A stretch of DNA of 64,000 nucleotides from Streptomyces sp. CB02923 (lineage in GTDB: Bacteria; Actinomycetota; Actinomycetes; Streptomycetales; Streptomycetaceae): NCBI RefSeq assembly GCF_001905005.1, contig NZ_LWKZ01000002.1, forward strand, positions 145,955 to 209,954, written 5' to 3'. Position 1 is the first letter of the stretch. Each line of letters starts with the position of its first letter. Of this stretch, positions 49,829-59,800 are shown in pieces. Below the pieces are notes generated by a model, which was not told the DNA's origin, made no database searches, and saw only the letters and a list, made by a program, of their open reading frames with translations. A program made the position numbers and the translations under genes.

Positions 49829-52484
49829 CCTCTTCGGACGCGCCCTCACCTCCCCCTGTCCCGCAGCCGCCCACATCGGCTCCCTCCAGGGCAGTGCCCT
49901 CCCCGGCGGTCCTCCCCCGGGTGGCTTCCACCCGGTCGAGCCGTGCCCGTACAGCGCCGGTCCTCGGCGATCCCGTCCTCTCGTGGAAGCCGAGCGCTGC
50001 CCGCAGATACCGGATCTCGCCCGCCGTGTCCCCGGCCTGACCGGCCCGGTCGGCGCACAGCTCCGCCAGATCCGCCTGCTGGACGACCGAGCCTTCCGCC
50101 GCCATGACCGATGCGGCCCGGTCGAGCGGCTCGTCGGCCTCGGCGGCACGCCCCGCGTCGAGCAGTGTCCGCCCGAGACTCATCAGCACCCGGGCCTCGT
50201 TGTAGGGGTCGGGCAGTGCCCGCACGAGGTCCCGTGCGTGCCGCAGCTGTCCGATCGCCTCCTCGTGGCGGCCCATGCCCTGGAGCGACCGCCCGAGGTG
50301 ATGTTCGAGGAGGGCCAGTGCGCGCGGGTCACCGACCTGCTGTGCCAGGTTTCTGGCCGCCCGGAAGCACTCGGCGGCATCGCCCCACCGTTCCTGCTTC
50401 AGATGCAGCAGCCCCAGGGACTCCACCGCCGTCGCCTCGCCCCGTATGTGCCCGGCGCGCCGGTCGGCGGCGGCCGCCCCCTCGAACTGCGCCTGCGCCT
50501 GCGCGTACTCCGCCAGCCCCAGGTGCGCGAAGCCGAGCTGGGCGCGCATCCGCCCTTCGGCTTCAGGGGATTCTTCCGCGCAGCGGGCGGCGGCCTCGAC
50601 GCCGAGCCGGTGGGTGGACACCCATTGCTGGTGGTAGCCGAGCCGTAGGTGCAGCCCCCACATGGCCTCGCACAACTGCCACGTCAGGTCGTCGAGTCCG
50701 TGGTCCGCCGCGGCCCGTACGGCCTCGGCCAGGTTTTCCCGCTCGCCCCGCAGCCAGGCCAGCGCGCTGAGGCCGTTCTCGTAGGCGGCGGGACGGCCCG
50801 CCAGCCGCGTGTACGCGGGCCCCAGGTGCCAGCGGCCCGGCAGCACGCACGCGTCCGCCGAGGCTGCGGCGCGCAGATACCAGAGCAGCGTCCGGCGGAC
50901 TGCCGCCGCGGCCCCGGCGATGCCGTCCTGTGCCAGCACGCGCCGTTCCGCGTACTGCCGCCACAGGTCGTGAAACCGGTAGCGCGCTTGGCCGGAGGTG
51001 TCGGTCCGGTCTGAGGCGTCGGCCTGGCCGGAGACGTCGGTCCGGCCGTCGGGCCCGGCCTGCGTCGCCCCTTCCGCTCCCGGCCCGGCTTGCGCCACCC
51101 CTTCCTCTCCGGACCCGGCTCGCGCCGTCTCTTCCCCTCCGGTCGCGTCCTCCAGCAGCCGCGCGTCGGCCAGTTCGGCGAGCAGGGCGCTCGCCGCGTC
51201 CTCGGGTATGCCTGCCGCGGCTGCGGCGGCGCCCGGCGTCACATGTCGCCACGGCCGCAGGCTCGCCAGCCGGAACAGTCGGGCCGCGGCCTCCGAGAGG
51301 TGCCCATACGAGGCATCCATCGCGCTTCGCATCGACTCGTCCGCCCCTCCGGCCGACGCGTCAGCCGGCACGCCGCTGCCATGCGGCTCACGCGCCGCCT
51401 CGCCGGACGGCCGCCCGGCGCCCGCGGCCAGGGCGCTTTCCCCGGCACCCGCAGCCCCCTCAGCCCCCTCAGCCCCATCGGCCCCGTCATCTCCGCGTGC
51501 GCTGTCGCCCTGGCCGCTCATGGCCATCTCGCGCTCCAGCAGTTCCCAGTCCGGCTGTTGCGCACCGGCGGCGCGTGCCCCGATGGCACACAGCGCGAGA
51601 GGCATTCCGCCGCACCGCCGTGCCACCGCCTCGACTCCCGGGCCCGTACCGCCCAGACGGGCGAGCAGCCCCACCGCGTCGGGCGTGCGCAGCGGTCCGA
51701 GGCGTATGGCGTGCGCGCCGTACTCGATCACCAGGCGGCCCAGGTCCGTCCGGCTGGTCACGATCGTCAGGGAGGCCGGGGACGCGGCCAGCAACGGCCT
51801 CACCTGAGCGGCCGAATGCGCGTCGTCCAGCACCGTGAGGATGCGCCGCCCCGCCGTCACGCTGCGGAACGTACTCTCCAGCGCGTCGGGCTCGGCCGGT
51901 ATCCAGTCCCGGTGGACACCGAGGTCGCGCAGGAAGCGCGACAGCACCGTCGGCGGCCCGGCGGCCGTCGCGGCGGACGCCCCGCGCAGGTCCGTGTACA
52001 GCTCGCCCTGTCCGAAGCGCCCCCGCAGCGCGGCGGCCAGGCGCAGGGCGGTGGCCGTCTTGCCCACGCCGCCCGGACCCCACAGGACCACCACGAGAGG
52101 CGCCCCGGCGTCGCCCGTGCCTTCGGCGCCGACGATTGGCAGCGCCTCGTCCAGTAAGCGCGTCACCTCGGCCAGTACGGAGTCGCGGTCGACGAAATGG
52201 CGGGTGCCCGGTGGCAGCGTACGGGGCACCGGCGCGCCCGGCACGATCGCCGGCGCGGTCTCCTGGATGGTCAGCGTGCCGATGCTCCGGGCCTGTACGG
52301 CGGCCCCGTACACCGTGCCGCTGATGTCGTTGCGCACCCCGACGACCACCCGCCCGGCCGATCCGGACCCAGCCGGTTCGGAGCCAGCCGGTTGGGCCCA
52401 AGTCGGTTCCGGAGCGTCCGATTCCGGAGCGGCCGGTTCAGGGGCGGGGAAAGGGCCTGGCCCGCCGGGCCCCGGGTCAGCCAC
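49812..52484 (-). CDS. NLR-like STAND ATPase with N-terminal amyloid-signalling-like motif and TPRs
   Basis: An 890-residue signalling ATPase. Residues 1-50 are a Pro/Ala-rich lead, then the motif RNDISGTVYGAAVQARSIG (51-69). The NB-ARC follows: Walker A GPGGVGKT (136-143), Walker B RILTVLDDA (214-222), sensor IVTSR (241-245), and GGMPLAL near 290. A winged-helix region and tetratricopeptide repeats fill the rest (EATAVESLGLLHLKQERWGD, LEHHLGRSLQGMGRHEEAIG). STAND NTPases of this design sense signals through the TPRs and oligomerise. Its start overlaps the upstream small gene's end by 8 nt. A variable acidic Gly/Ala/Glu insertion lies at about 320-375. Confidence 0.9.
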   Translation of the reverse strand: MADPGPGGPGPFPAPEPAAPESDAPEPTWAQPAGSEPAGSGSAGRVVVGVRNDISGTVYGAAVQARSIGTLTIQETAPAIVPGAPVPRTLPPGTRHFVDRDSVLAEVTRLLDEALPIVGAEGTGDAGAPLVVVLWGPGGVGKTATALRLAAALRGRFGQGELYTDLRGASAATAAGPPTVLSRFLRDLGVHRDWIPAEPDALESTFRSVTAGRRILTVLDDAHSAAQVRPLLAASPASLTIVTSRTDLGRLVIEYGAHAIRLGPLRTPDAVGLLARLGGTGPGVEAVARRCGGMPLALCAIGARAAGAQQPDWELLEREMAMSGQGDSARGDDGADGAEGAEGAAGAGESALAAGAGRPSGEAAREPHGSGVPADASAGGADESMRSAMDASYGHLSEAAARLFRLASLRPWRHVTPGAAAAAAGIPEDAASALLAELADARLLEDATGGEETARAGSGEEGVAQAGPGAEGATQAGPDGRTDVSGQADASDRTDTSGQARYRFHDLWRQYAERRVLAQDGIAGAAAAVRRTLLWYLRAAASADACVLPGRWHLGPAYTRLAGRPAAYENGLSALAWLRGERENLAEAVRAAADHGLDDLTWQLCEAMWGLHLRLGYHQQWVSTHRLGVEAAARCAEESPEAEGRMRAQLGFAHLGLAEYAQAQAQFEGAAAADRRAGHIRGEATAVESLGLLHLKQERWGDAAECFRAARNLAQQVGDPRALALLEHHLGRSLQGMGRHEEAIGQLRHARDLVRALPDPYNEARVLMSLGRTLLDAGRAAEADEPLDRAASVMAAEGSVVQQADLAELCADRAGQAGDTAGEIRYLRAALGFHERTGSPRTGAVRARLDRVEATRGRTAGEGTALEGADVGGCGTGGGEGASEEVSGEE

Positions 52485-52944
52485 GAGCGGAGCCCTCCCC
52501 GGCCCCAGTCCCGGTCCCGCCGCCCAGGTTCAGCCCGGAGACCACTCCGGCCTGGATGACCGTCCCGTGCTGCACCCCGCCGCTGATGGTGTTGTGCACC
52601 TCTCCCACTTCGGTTCCGGCGCCCTCGTCCGGCCGCAGCTCCGCCAGCAGCCGCCGCAGTTCCTCCGCTGCGGCCGGGTCGTCGCGCAGCGCCCGCCGCA
52701 GCCGTACCCGCCATTCGGCCGCCACGTCGGCCGCGCCGTCGTCGTCACCGCTGCGCTGCGATGCCACCAGTTCCGTACGTGACAACTCCAGCTCCCCTTC
52801 GAGAGCCTCTTCCTCGCCACCGTCCCGGCGCCGTGAGAGGAACGCCGCCACCCGCTGCCGCGCCTGTGTCCATCCCTCGGTCACCATCTGCTGCACCAGC
52901 GCCGTCGCCCCCGCCGTCGCGAGTGCTGCCAACTCCGCGTCCAT
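52477..52944 (-). CDS. Small helical protein with C-terminal amyloid-signalling-like motif (putative NLR effector)
   Basis: A 155-residue protein. The first 95 residues are helical: a hydrophobic N-terminal helix (ELAALATAGATALVQQMVTE) and acidic amphipathic helices (AADVAAEWRVRLRRALRD). Next comes a motif at about 117-133, HNTISGGVQHGTVIQAG, then a Gly-rich tail. The same N-x-I-S-G-x-V..IQA pattern occurs in the N-terminus of the coupled NLR. Actinobacterial NLR partners of this layout (a 'Bell' domain plus amyloid motif) are thought to cause membrane damage and cell death when seeded. That assignment is inference from layout and motif. Confidence 0.75.
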   Translation of the reverse strand: MDAELAALATAGATALVQQMVTEGWTQARQRVAAFLSRRRDGGEEEALEGELELSRTELVASQRSGDDDGAADVAAEWRVRLRRALRDDPAAAEELRRLLAELRPDEGAGTEVGEVHNTISGGVQHGTVIQAGVVSGLNLGGGTGTGAGEGSARG

Positions 52945-53124
52945 CGGCCCCCCTTGCTCCTGCCCTACGAGATGTAACGGATGTGCGTCGCTGTCACGTC
53001 AAGGGAAAACTTGCCCCTCGAAGGGGGAACTTTCCCTCACGATCCCCTTCCGCCCACCGCTCCGACTTCCTGTTCTCCTACGCTACTTGACCTCACTGAC
53101 AGTCACCGTCCTTCGTTCCGCCGG

Positions 53125-55182
53125 TCACCCCGCGAGGAGTCGCCGGGCCAGGTCCAGAGGGGTGGTGGCGGTGCCGGACGGGCCGGTGCGGGTGCGGTGG
53201 CCGGGGCGGCGTTCGACGGATGCGGTACCGGATTCGGATTCGAGTGCGGGGGCGTAACCGGCACCGCGGAGGGCTTCGAGCGTTGCGGCGGGCGGTTGGG
53301 CACTGGCGAGGACGGTGGGGGCGAGGACGCGCAGACCGAGGGGGCGGAGGGTGCGGTGGGCGGCGAGTTCGCGGATCAGGGCCTCGTCGTCGGAGCGGAT
53401 GCAGCAGGCGGTGGGCAGTACACGCATCCGGCCATGGGAACGGGCGGCGTCCTGGACGAGATAGGTCAGGGGCTGCGGAAGGGGGCCGGCCGCCGACACC
53501 TCGGCGAGGGCGGCGATCAGGCCGTCTGCTCCATGGCCTGCGTCGAGGGCGCGGCGTACGGATGCGGGGGTGAACCGCCAGGTCACGGCGTGGCCTTCGG
53601 ATTCGCGGTCGGCGGCCGCGGACAGCAGACCGGCGAGGGCAGCTGACGGGGGCCCCGGTACGACGGCCGTCAGGTCCGCCTGGAAGTGGGCCTGCTGGAC
53701 GGGCGGCGGGAGAAGGTCGCGCAGGGCGGCACCGAGGGCATCGGGGCTCGCCGGGGTCGCGGAGAACAGGGCGTGACCCAGGGAGGTCAGGCTGCCGTGT
53801 GCGGTGAGCGCGAGGAAGGCCGACTCGTCGAGGATGTGGGCGGCGCGGTCCTCGGCCAGCGGCTCGCCGACGACGGCCAGAGGGCGGTGCCAGGCTGCGG
53901 CTTCGAGGAGAGCGGGCAGGTCGGGGCGGTGTGGTGACGCCTCGGCCCCGCGGAAGGGGGACCGCTCGGCCCCACGGGACGTGAAGGACGTGCCGACCGG
54001 AAGCCGGGAGGGCGCCGCGTCGGCCGACGCGGTGGCCAACGCCTTGAGCAGGGCGTGGCGCAGGGCCGGAGCGTGCCGGTCTTCGCCGCGCACCAGGGCG
54101 GTGGGGGTTTCGCCGAAGGGGGTGTACGTGGGGATGGCCCAGAGGGCGGCCCAGGCGGTGAGGACGGGGACCAGCCGCTCACCGGGAGTTTGAGCCAGCC
54201 AGGCGTCGTACGCCTCGGTGGGCACGGCCGTGATGCCTGCGGGGGTACGGGTCAGCGCGATGAGGCCGGCGGCGAGGACGAGGTCGAGCAGAAGGCGGGT
54301 GCGGGCCTCGGTCGTGTCCGCCGCCTTGGCCAGCCTCTTGATCTCCCGAAGGGCCAGGCCACCGGACTTGCGGAGGGCCGCGGGCTGGGCGGCGAGCGCG
54401 GCGAGCAGCCGGTCCAGGGCGGCAGCGAGAGCGGACGCGGCAGCCTGGGACTCGCCCCTGAGAACGGCGGCGGCGGAGGCGGCAACTTCGGGAGCTGGGG
54501 GTTCCGGTGCGGCGGATCCGGGTGCAGCGGGTCCGGATCCGTCGGTTTCAGGTGCTGCGGATTCCGGTCTGCCGGATTCGGATGTGCCGGATTCCGGTGT
54601 GCCGGATTCGGGTGTTCTCGGTGCGGGGAAGCGCGGGGCTACGGGGGTGAAGGCTCCCAGGTCGTGGGCGGCCAGCAGTTGTGGTGTGCGGGGCGGGACC
54701 ACGATGGCGCCGTCCTCGGTGGGGGCGGCGAGTCCGTCTGCGTAGAGGAGGTTCAGGGCGGCGGTGACGGCGTCGCGGGCGGGGCCGGGGATGGCGGCGC
54801 CGAGTGCCTGGTAGGCGTCGTCCGCCGGGACCGGTTCGGTGGCCAGGTCCGGGAACGACAGCCGGTGTGCCATCAGCGACTGGTAGTCGGCTCCGGCGGC
54901 GGGGGCCGCGGGTGCGGGGGCGGCGCCGCGGGCCAGTTCCTGGCTGATGCGGGCGGTGGCGGCGAGGAGGTGGAGGCGGGGGTGGTCGAGGTGGAGGACG
55001 GTGTGGTGGAGGGTTTCGTACGACCACAGGGCACCGGCCAGCTCGCGCAGCCTGGTGGGCGCGGGCCTGCGGGACAGCGGTTCCGCGTGGCGGGTGAGCA
55101 GGGCGGCCAGCTCTTCGGGGGCGCGCTGTGCGAGAGAACGGGTGAGTGTGTCGAGACCTTCCACGGCCCCGAGGTTAGTCAC
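53125..55182 (-). CDS. Helicase-associated (XPB/Ssl2 N-terminal-like, helicase_C_3) protein
   Basis: A 685-residue protein with the helicase-associated domain seen in actinobacterial proteins beside SNF2 helicases. Visible blocks are LGAVEGLDTLTRSLAQRAPE, the central LRKSGGLALREIKRLAKA winged-helix piece, and the C-terminal HAVTWRFTPASVRRALDAG with YLVQDAARSHGRMRVLPTAC. A Thr/Pro/Glu/Ser repeat (TPESGTPESG) forms a linker near 225-245. GTG start overlaps the SWIM gene's TGA (GTGA). No ATPase motif is present, so it is a partner rather than a motor. Confidence 0.82.
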   Translation of the reverse strand: MTNLGAVEGLDTLTRSLAQRAPEELAALLTRHAEPLSRRPAPTRLRELAGALWSYETLHHTVLHLDHPRLHLLAATARISQELARGAAPAPAAPAAGADYQSLMAHRLSFPDLATEPVPADDAYQALGAAIPGPARDAVTAALNLLYADGLAAPTEDGAIVVPPRTPQLLAAHDLGAFTPVAPRFPAPRTPESGTPESGTSESGRPESAAPETDGSGPAAPGSAAPEPPAPEVAASAAAVLRGESQAAASALAAALDRLLAALAAQPAALRKSGGLALREIKRLAKAADTTEARTRLLLDLVLAAGLIALTRTPAGITAVPTEAYDAWLAQTPGERLVPVLTAWAALWAIPTYTPFGETPTALVRGEDRHAPALRHALLKALATASADAAPSRLPVGTSFTSRGAERSPFRGAEASPHRPDLPALLEAAAWHRPLAVVGEPLAEDRAAHILDESAFLALTAHGSLTSLGHALFSATPASPDALGAALRDLLPPPVQQAHFQADLTAVVPGPPSAALAGLLSAAADRESEGHAVTWRFTPASVRRALDAGHGADGLIAALAEVSAAGPLPQPLTYLVQDAARSHGRMRVLPTACCIRSDDEALIRELAAHRTLRPLGLRVLAPTVLASAQPPAATLEALRGAGYAPALESESGTASVERRPGHRTRTGPSGTATTPLDLARRLLAG

Positions 55183-56861
55183 TGGCCGAGCAGCGTGGTG
55201 AGGGCCCCTACGGGGTCGGCGTCGGCGCGGCCGGTGGGCCACCAGTCGTCGGTGCCGGGGTCGGACTCGTACGGGTACCAGCGGTTGTCGTGGCCGAAGC
55301 GGAGCTGAATGCCGCGGACGGGGTCGGTGAGGTGGTTGTACCGGGGTCTGAGGGCGGGGAGGCCGGCGGCGATGAGGGCGCTGCGTGCGCGGTCGTAGTC
55401 GCCGGCCGGTGGGTTCCAGGTGGCGTCGAGCAGGGTCAGCCCTTCGAGGCCGCCCTGACGCCAGGCGGCGACGGCGCGTGCCACGTCCGTCACGGTGCGG
55501 CCGGTCGCCGCGGCGAGGTCGCGGTAGAGGGCGCGGGTGGTGGAGGTCAGGCCGGCGGTGGGGTGGGCGGTGGCGGCCAGCCGTATACCGTCCTGCCAGG
55601 CCGTGAGAGCGGGGAACGGGGACAGTCCGTAGGCGTGCGGAACGTCCGTCCCGGAGCCATCGGTCGGCGGCGGTGGGGTGCGAGGGTCGCCGACCCGTGG
55701 CTCCGAGGCGGTGGCCTGTATGGCGCTCAGGTAGGCGTGCGCTCGGGCCGTGGCATCCGTGGCGAGGAATTCGAGGGAGCCTGCGTCGAGCGGAAGGTCC
55801 TCGGCGTCCGGGAGGGCATGGGCGTGCCCGGGGTGGGCCGGGAGGGGCAGGGGTGGCGGGAGAGGCGGCAGGAGTCGGTCGGCCAGTGCTTCACGGGCCG
55901 GTACGCCGCTGGGCGAGCGGGGCTTCCCGGCGGGGGCCGACGGCGCGGACACCGGCGCGTACTTCACCCCCGCGCCCGCGCCCGCGCCCTCGCCCTCCGG
56001 CGCTTCCCCCTCCGGCGTCTCGGAACTCCGCGAGGCGTTGGCTGCCTTCGTCGTCCTTGCCGCGGCAGCCGCCGCTCGGGCGTCAGCGCGCGGGCCGCTG
56101 CGGACGTCGGGCGCCGGCCCGGCAACCGTGCCCGGCGGCGCGAGCCGGGCGCTGCGGGTTTCGCGGGCGGTGAGCGTCGCGTTGCGGCGTGACAGCTCGT
56201 CGAGGAGTTCGTGTTCGCCGCGGCCCCGCATGAGGAGCAGTACGAACGGGTCGGCGTCCAGCAGCCGCGCCACCTGGAAGCAGACGGCGGCGGCGTGCTT
56301 GCAGGGGTTGCCGTGGTCGGGGCAGGAGCAGCGCGGTACGAGGTCGCCCGGGCCGGGCAGCAGCCGTACGCCCGCGTCGGCGACGGCCCGGGGCAGTTTC
56401 TTGGCCAGGAGGGCGGTGAGCTGGGCCGGCTCGGCGGCGACCGAGTCCAGGAACGCGTTCCACTCGTCGGCGGCGAGTTGCTGGAGGCGGATCACCACGT
56501 TGTACGGGCGCGGCCTGCTGCCCCGTACGGAGGCGGCGATGCGCCCGGGGGTGATGTTGATCGTGTCGACGTTGCCGTCGCGCGCGTACGTACGGCCGCG
56601 GGCGAGACGGGCGCTGTCGAGGGCCGTGGTCTCCAGTGCGTCCAGCCAGGCGCTCCCCCACCACGACTCGGCGAACAGTCCCCGGGCGCCGGAACGCTGC
56701 GGCAGCGGCGGGAACGTACGGGAACGGTCGGAGCGGTCCATGGTCCCGGGGCGGTCCTGCCCGGCGCCGCGGGCGGGGCGGGCGGCCGGGGACGCGGCCG
56801 TACCGGGTGCCGGGAAGCGGTCGGCACCGTCTCCGGGGAAGGGGCGGGGGCGGCGGCTCAT
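55179..56861 (-). CDS. SWIM zinc-finger protein
   Basis: A 560-residue protein whose SWIM motif is CSCPDHGNPCKHAAAV (about 177-192; CxC then CxH), a zinc-binding DNA- or protein-interaction module that pairs with SNF2 helicases in bacteria. The N-terminal GRTYARDGNVDTINITPG and VRGSRPRPYNVVIRLQ are usual neighbours. The Ala/Pro/Glu-rich linker 250-330 is variable. ATG at 56861 overlaps the helicase TGA (ATGA), and its TGA overlaps the next GTG, so the three genes are translationally coupled. Confidence 0.9.
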   Translation of the reverse strand: MSRRPRPFPGDGADRFPAPGTAASPAARPARGAGQDRPGTMDRSDRSRTFPPLPQRSGARGLFAESWWGSAWLDALETTALDSARLARGRTYARDGNVDTINITPGRIAASVRGSRPRPYNVVIRLQQLAADEWNAFLDSVAAEPAQLTALLAKKLPRAVADAGVRLLPGPGDLVPRCSCPDHGNPCKHAAAVCFQVARLLDADPFVLLLMRGRGEHELLDELSRRNATLTARETRSARLAPPGTVAGPAPDVRSGPRADARAAAAAARTTKAANASRSSETPEGEAPEGEGAGAGAGVKYAPVSAPSAPAGKPRSPSGVPAREALADRLLPPLPPPLPLPAHPGHAHALPDAEDLPLDAGSLEFLATDATARAHAYLSAIQATASEPRVGDPRTPPPPTDGSGTDVPHAYGLSPFPALTAWQDGIRLAATAHPTAGLTSTTRALYRDLAAATGRTVTDVARAVAAWRQGGLEGLTLLDATWNPPAGDYDRARSALIAAGLPALRPRYNHLTDPVRGIQLRFGHDNRWYPYESDPGTDDWWPTGRADADPVGALTTLLGQ

Positions 56862-59800
56862 GCGGCCCTCCTCAAGGAGACGAGGTCGGCGAGCTGGGCG
56901 TCGGTCAGTTCGGTGAGGGCGGTCTCGCCTCCGGAGAGGACCGCGTCCGCGAGGGCCCGCTTGGCGGTGAGCAGTTCCGCGATATTGTCCTCGACCGTTC
57001 CCTCGGCGATGAGCCGGTGGACCTGGACGGGCTGGGTCTGCCCGATGCGGTAGGCCCGGTCGGTGGCCTGTTCCTCGACCGCCGGGTTCCACCACCGGTC
57101 GTAGTGGATCACGTGGCCGGCCCGGGTGAGGTTGAGTCCGGTGCCTGCGGCCTTCAGGGAGAGCAGGAAGACCGGCGTGCGGCCCGACTGGAAACGGTCG
57201 ACCATCTCCTCGCGGACCTGCACGGGCGTGCCGCCGTGCAGGAGGGCGTTGCCGATACCGCGCGCGGTCAGGTGCTTCTCCAGCAGCCGCGCCATCTCCA
57301 CGTACTGCGTGAAGATCAGTGTCGCGCCGCCTTCCGCGAGGATCGTGTCGAGGAGTTCGTCCAGCAGTTCCAGCTTCCCCGAACGGGCCGCCAGGCCGGG
57401 AGCGGCCTCCTTCAGATACTGCGCGGGGTGGTTGCAGATCTGTTTGAGGGCGGTCAGCAGCTTCATCACGAGGCCGCGGCGGGCGATGCCCTCGGCCGCT
57501 TCGATACGGGCCAGGGTCTCGCGGACGACCGCCTCGTACAGCGCGGCCTGTTCGCGGCCCAGCGCCACCGGGTGGTCCGTCTCCGTCTTGGGCGGAAGTT
57601 CGGGGGCGATGCCGGGGTCGGACTTCTTGCGGCGCAGGATGAACGGGCGGACCAGCCGGGCGAGGCGTTCGGCTGCTTCCGGGTCCTCGCCCCCTTCGAC
57701 CTCACGCGCGTACAGGGCGCGGAAGGTCTTCAGGGAGCCGAGGAGGCCGGGGGTGGTCCAGTCGAGGAGGGTCCACAACTCGGACAGATTGTTCTCGACG
57801 GGGGTGCCGGTGAGGGCGATACGGGCCGGGGCCTTGATGCCGCGCAGGGCCTTGCCGGTGGAGGACCGCGGGTTCTTCACGTGCTGCGCCTCGTCCGCGA
57901 CGACCCAGGCCCAGGGGCGGGCGGCCAGTGTGGCGGCGCTCGAACGCATCGTGCCGTATGTGGTCAGGACGAAACCGCCGTCCACGTCGTCCAGGCTGCG
58001 GCCGGTGCCGTGGAAGCGGCGTACGGGGACGCCGGGGGCGAAGCGCTCGATCTCGCGCTGCCAGTTGCCGAGGAGGGAGGCCGGGCAGACCACGAGGACG
58101 GGGGCGGCGGGCCGCTGGTGGAGGTGGAGGGCGATGACCGTGATGGTCTTGCCGAGGCCCATGTCGTCGGCGAGGCAGCCGCCGAGCCCGAGGGTCGTCA
58201 TACGGTCCAGCCAGGCCAGGCCGCGGAGCTGGTAGTCGCGCAGGGTCGCGTGCAGCCCGGCGGGCTGGGGCGGGACGGGCGCTTCCTGGGTCAGGCGGGA
58301 ACGCAGGGCGGCGAGGGCGCCCAGAGGCACCACCTCGACCTCCTCGCCGTCCACCTCGGTGGTGCCGTTCAGCGTCGCGGCCAGGGCGTCGACCGGGTCC
58401 AGATAGCCCAGTTCACGTTTGCGGGCCTTGCGGACGAGCGCCGGATCGACCAGCACCCATTGGTCGCGCAGCCGCACCACGGGCCGGTGGGCCTCCGCGA
58501 GGGTGTCCATCTCCGCTTCGGAGAGCGGCAGGCCGTCAAGAGCCACCTGCCAGCGGAACTGGAGCAGCTTCTCGGTGTCGAAGAAACCGAATCCGTCGGC
58601 CGCGGAGCCGGGGGCCTGGCGGATCACAGCGGCCGCTGTCAGCCCGCGGGCCAGCTCCTTCGGCCAGTGCACGGCGATTCCGGCGGCGGCCAGGCGGGGC
58701 GCCGCGTCGCCGAGCAGCTCGTACAGCTCCTCTTCGGCCAGCGGGAGGACGTCGGGAACCGGCCGCTCCAGGAAGCGGGACAACGGGGGCCAGACCCGGG
58801 CGGCGCGGCGCAGGGCGAGCAGGGTGTCGACGCGGGCGCGCGGGCCGAAGTGATCGGGGCCTTCGCCCTCCCACAGCCGGCCGGCGTCGGTGACGAGGGT
58901 GGGGTCGGTGAGGCTGTGCACCTGAAGGACGGCTGCCGCGGCACTGCGTTCTTCCGTTGCGGCAGGGGCCGATGCGGGCACGTCGTCGGAGGTGGCCCCG
59001 TCCCTCCCGTCCTCGGGCTCCTCCCGCATGTCGAAGAGCCCGTGGGCGGCCAGGTCGAGCCTCAGCGACAGCCGCACTCCGGCATCCACCCCGGCTGCCA
59101 CTTCCGCGGCCCAGTCCCGCGCCCCGGGCAGGTACTGCGGCGCTGTCGCCGCGAAGGGGGCGCCCGCCAGGTGCGCCGCCGCGGGCGTACGGGGCAGCGC
59201 GTCCGCCACGGCGTCCAGGAGGGCCCTGACCAGCAGCGCCGGATCGTGGACCTGCAAGGGACTGCTGTCGGGCAGCGGAACGGCGTACGCCTCGGGCGGC
59301 ATGGCGGCGGCAACCGCCCGCAGGTGTGCGGCGTCCTCGGGCTCCAGTGGTCCGGCGCGCCAGGCGTCGATGTCCCGGGCGGTCAGTCCGGGCAGGAGCC
59401 GGCCGCGCGCGGCCAGGTTCAGGGCGTGGAGGACGGCGGCTCCCCAGCAGGCCGCTGCGGGGTGAGCGGACGGGTCGTGCCGGGCACGGGCCAGCAGCGG
59501 CAACGCCTCGGTGAGGGGGAGCAGCACCGCGGGGACCGTACGTCTGCGGGCACCGTTGCCGTGCCTGCGCGCAACCGTCAGCTCGGACTCTTCCGCCACG
59601 GCGGCCGAGCCCGTCGAGCCGGTCGCTGCCGCCGCGCCTGCTATTGCCGCCGCATCTGCCATTGCCGCCGCGTCTGCCGTGGCCGCCGCACCGACCGCTT
59701 CCGGCTCGCCCGCCCCCTCCTCGGCAGGCTCCCCCATCCCCACTCCCGCGCCCACGTCCACGCTCGCGCTCGCTGAGCTACCTGCCCCGGTCGCGGAAAC

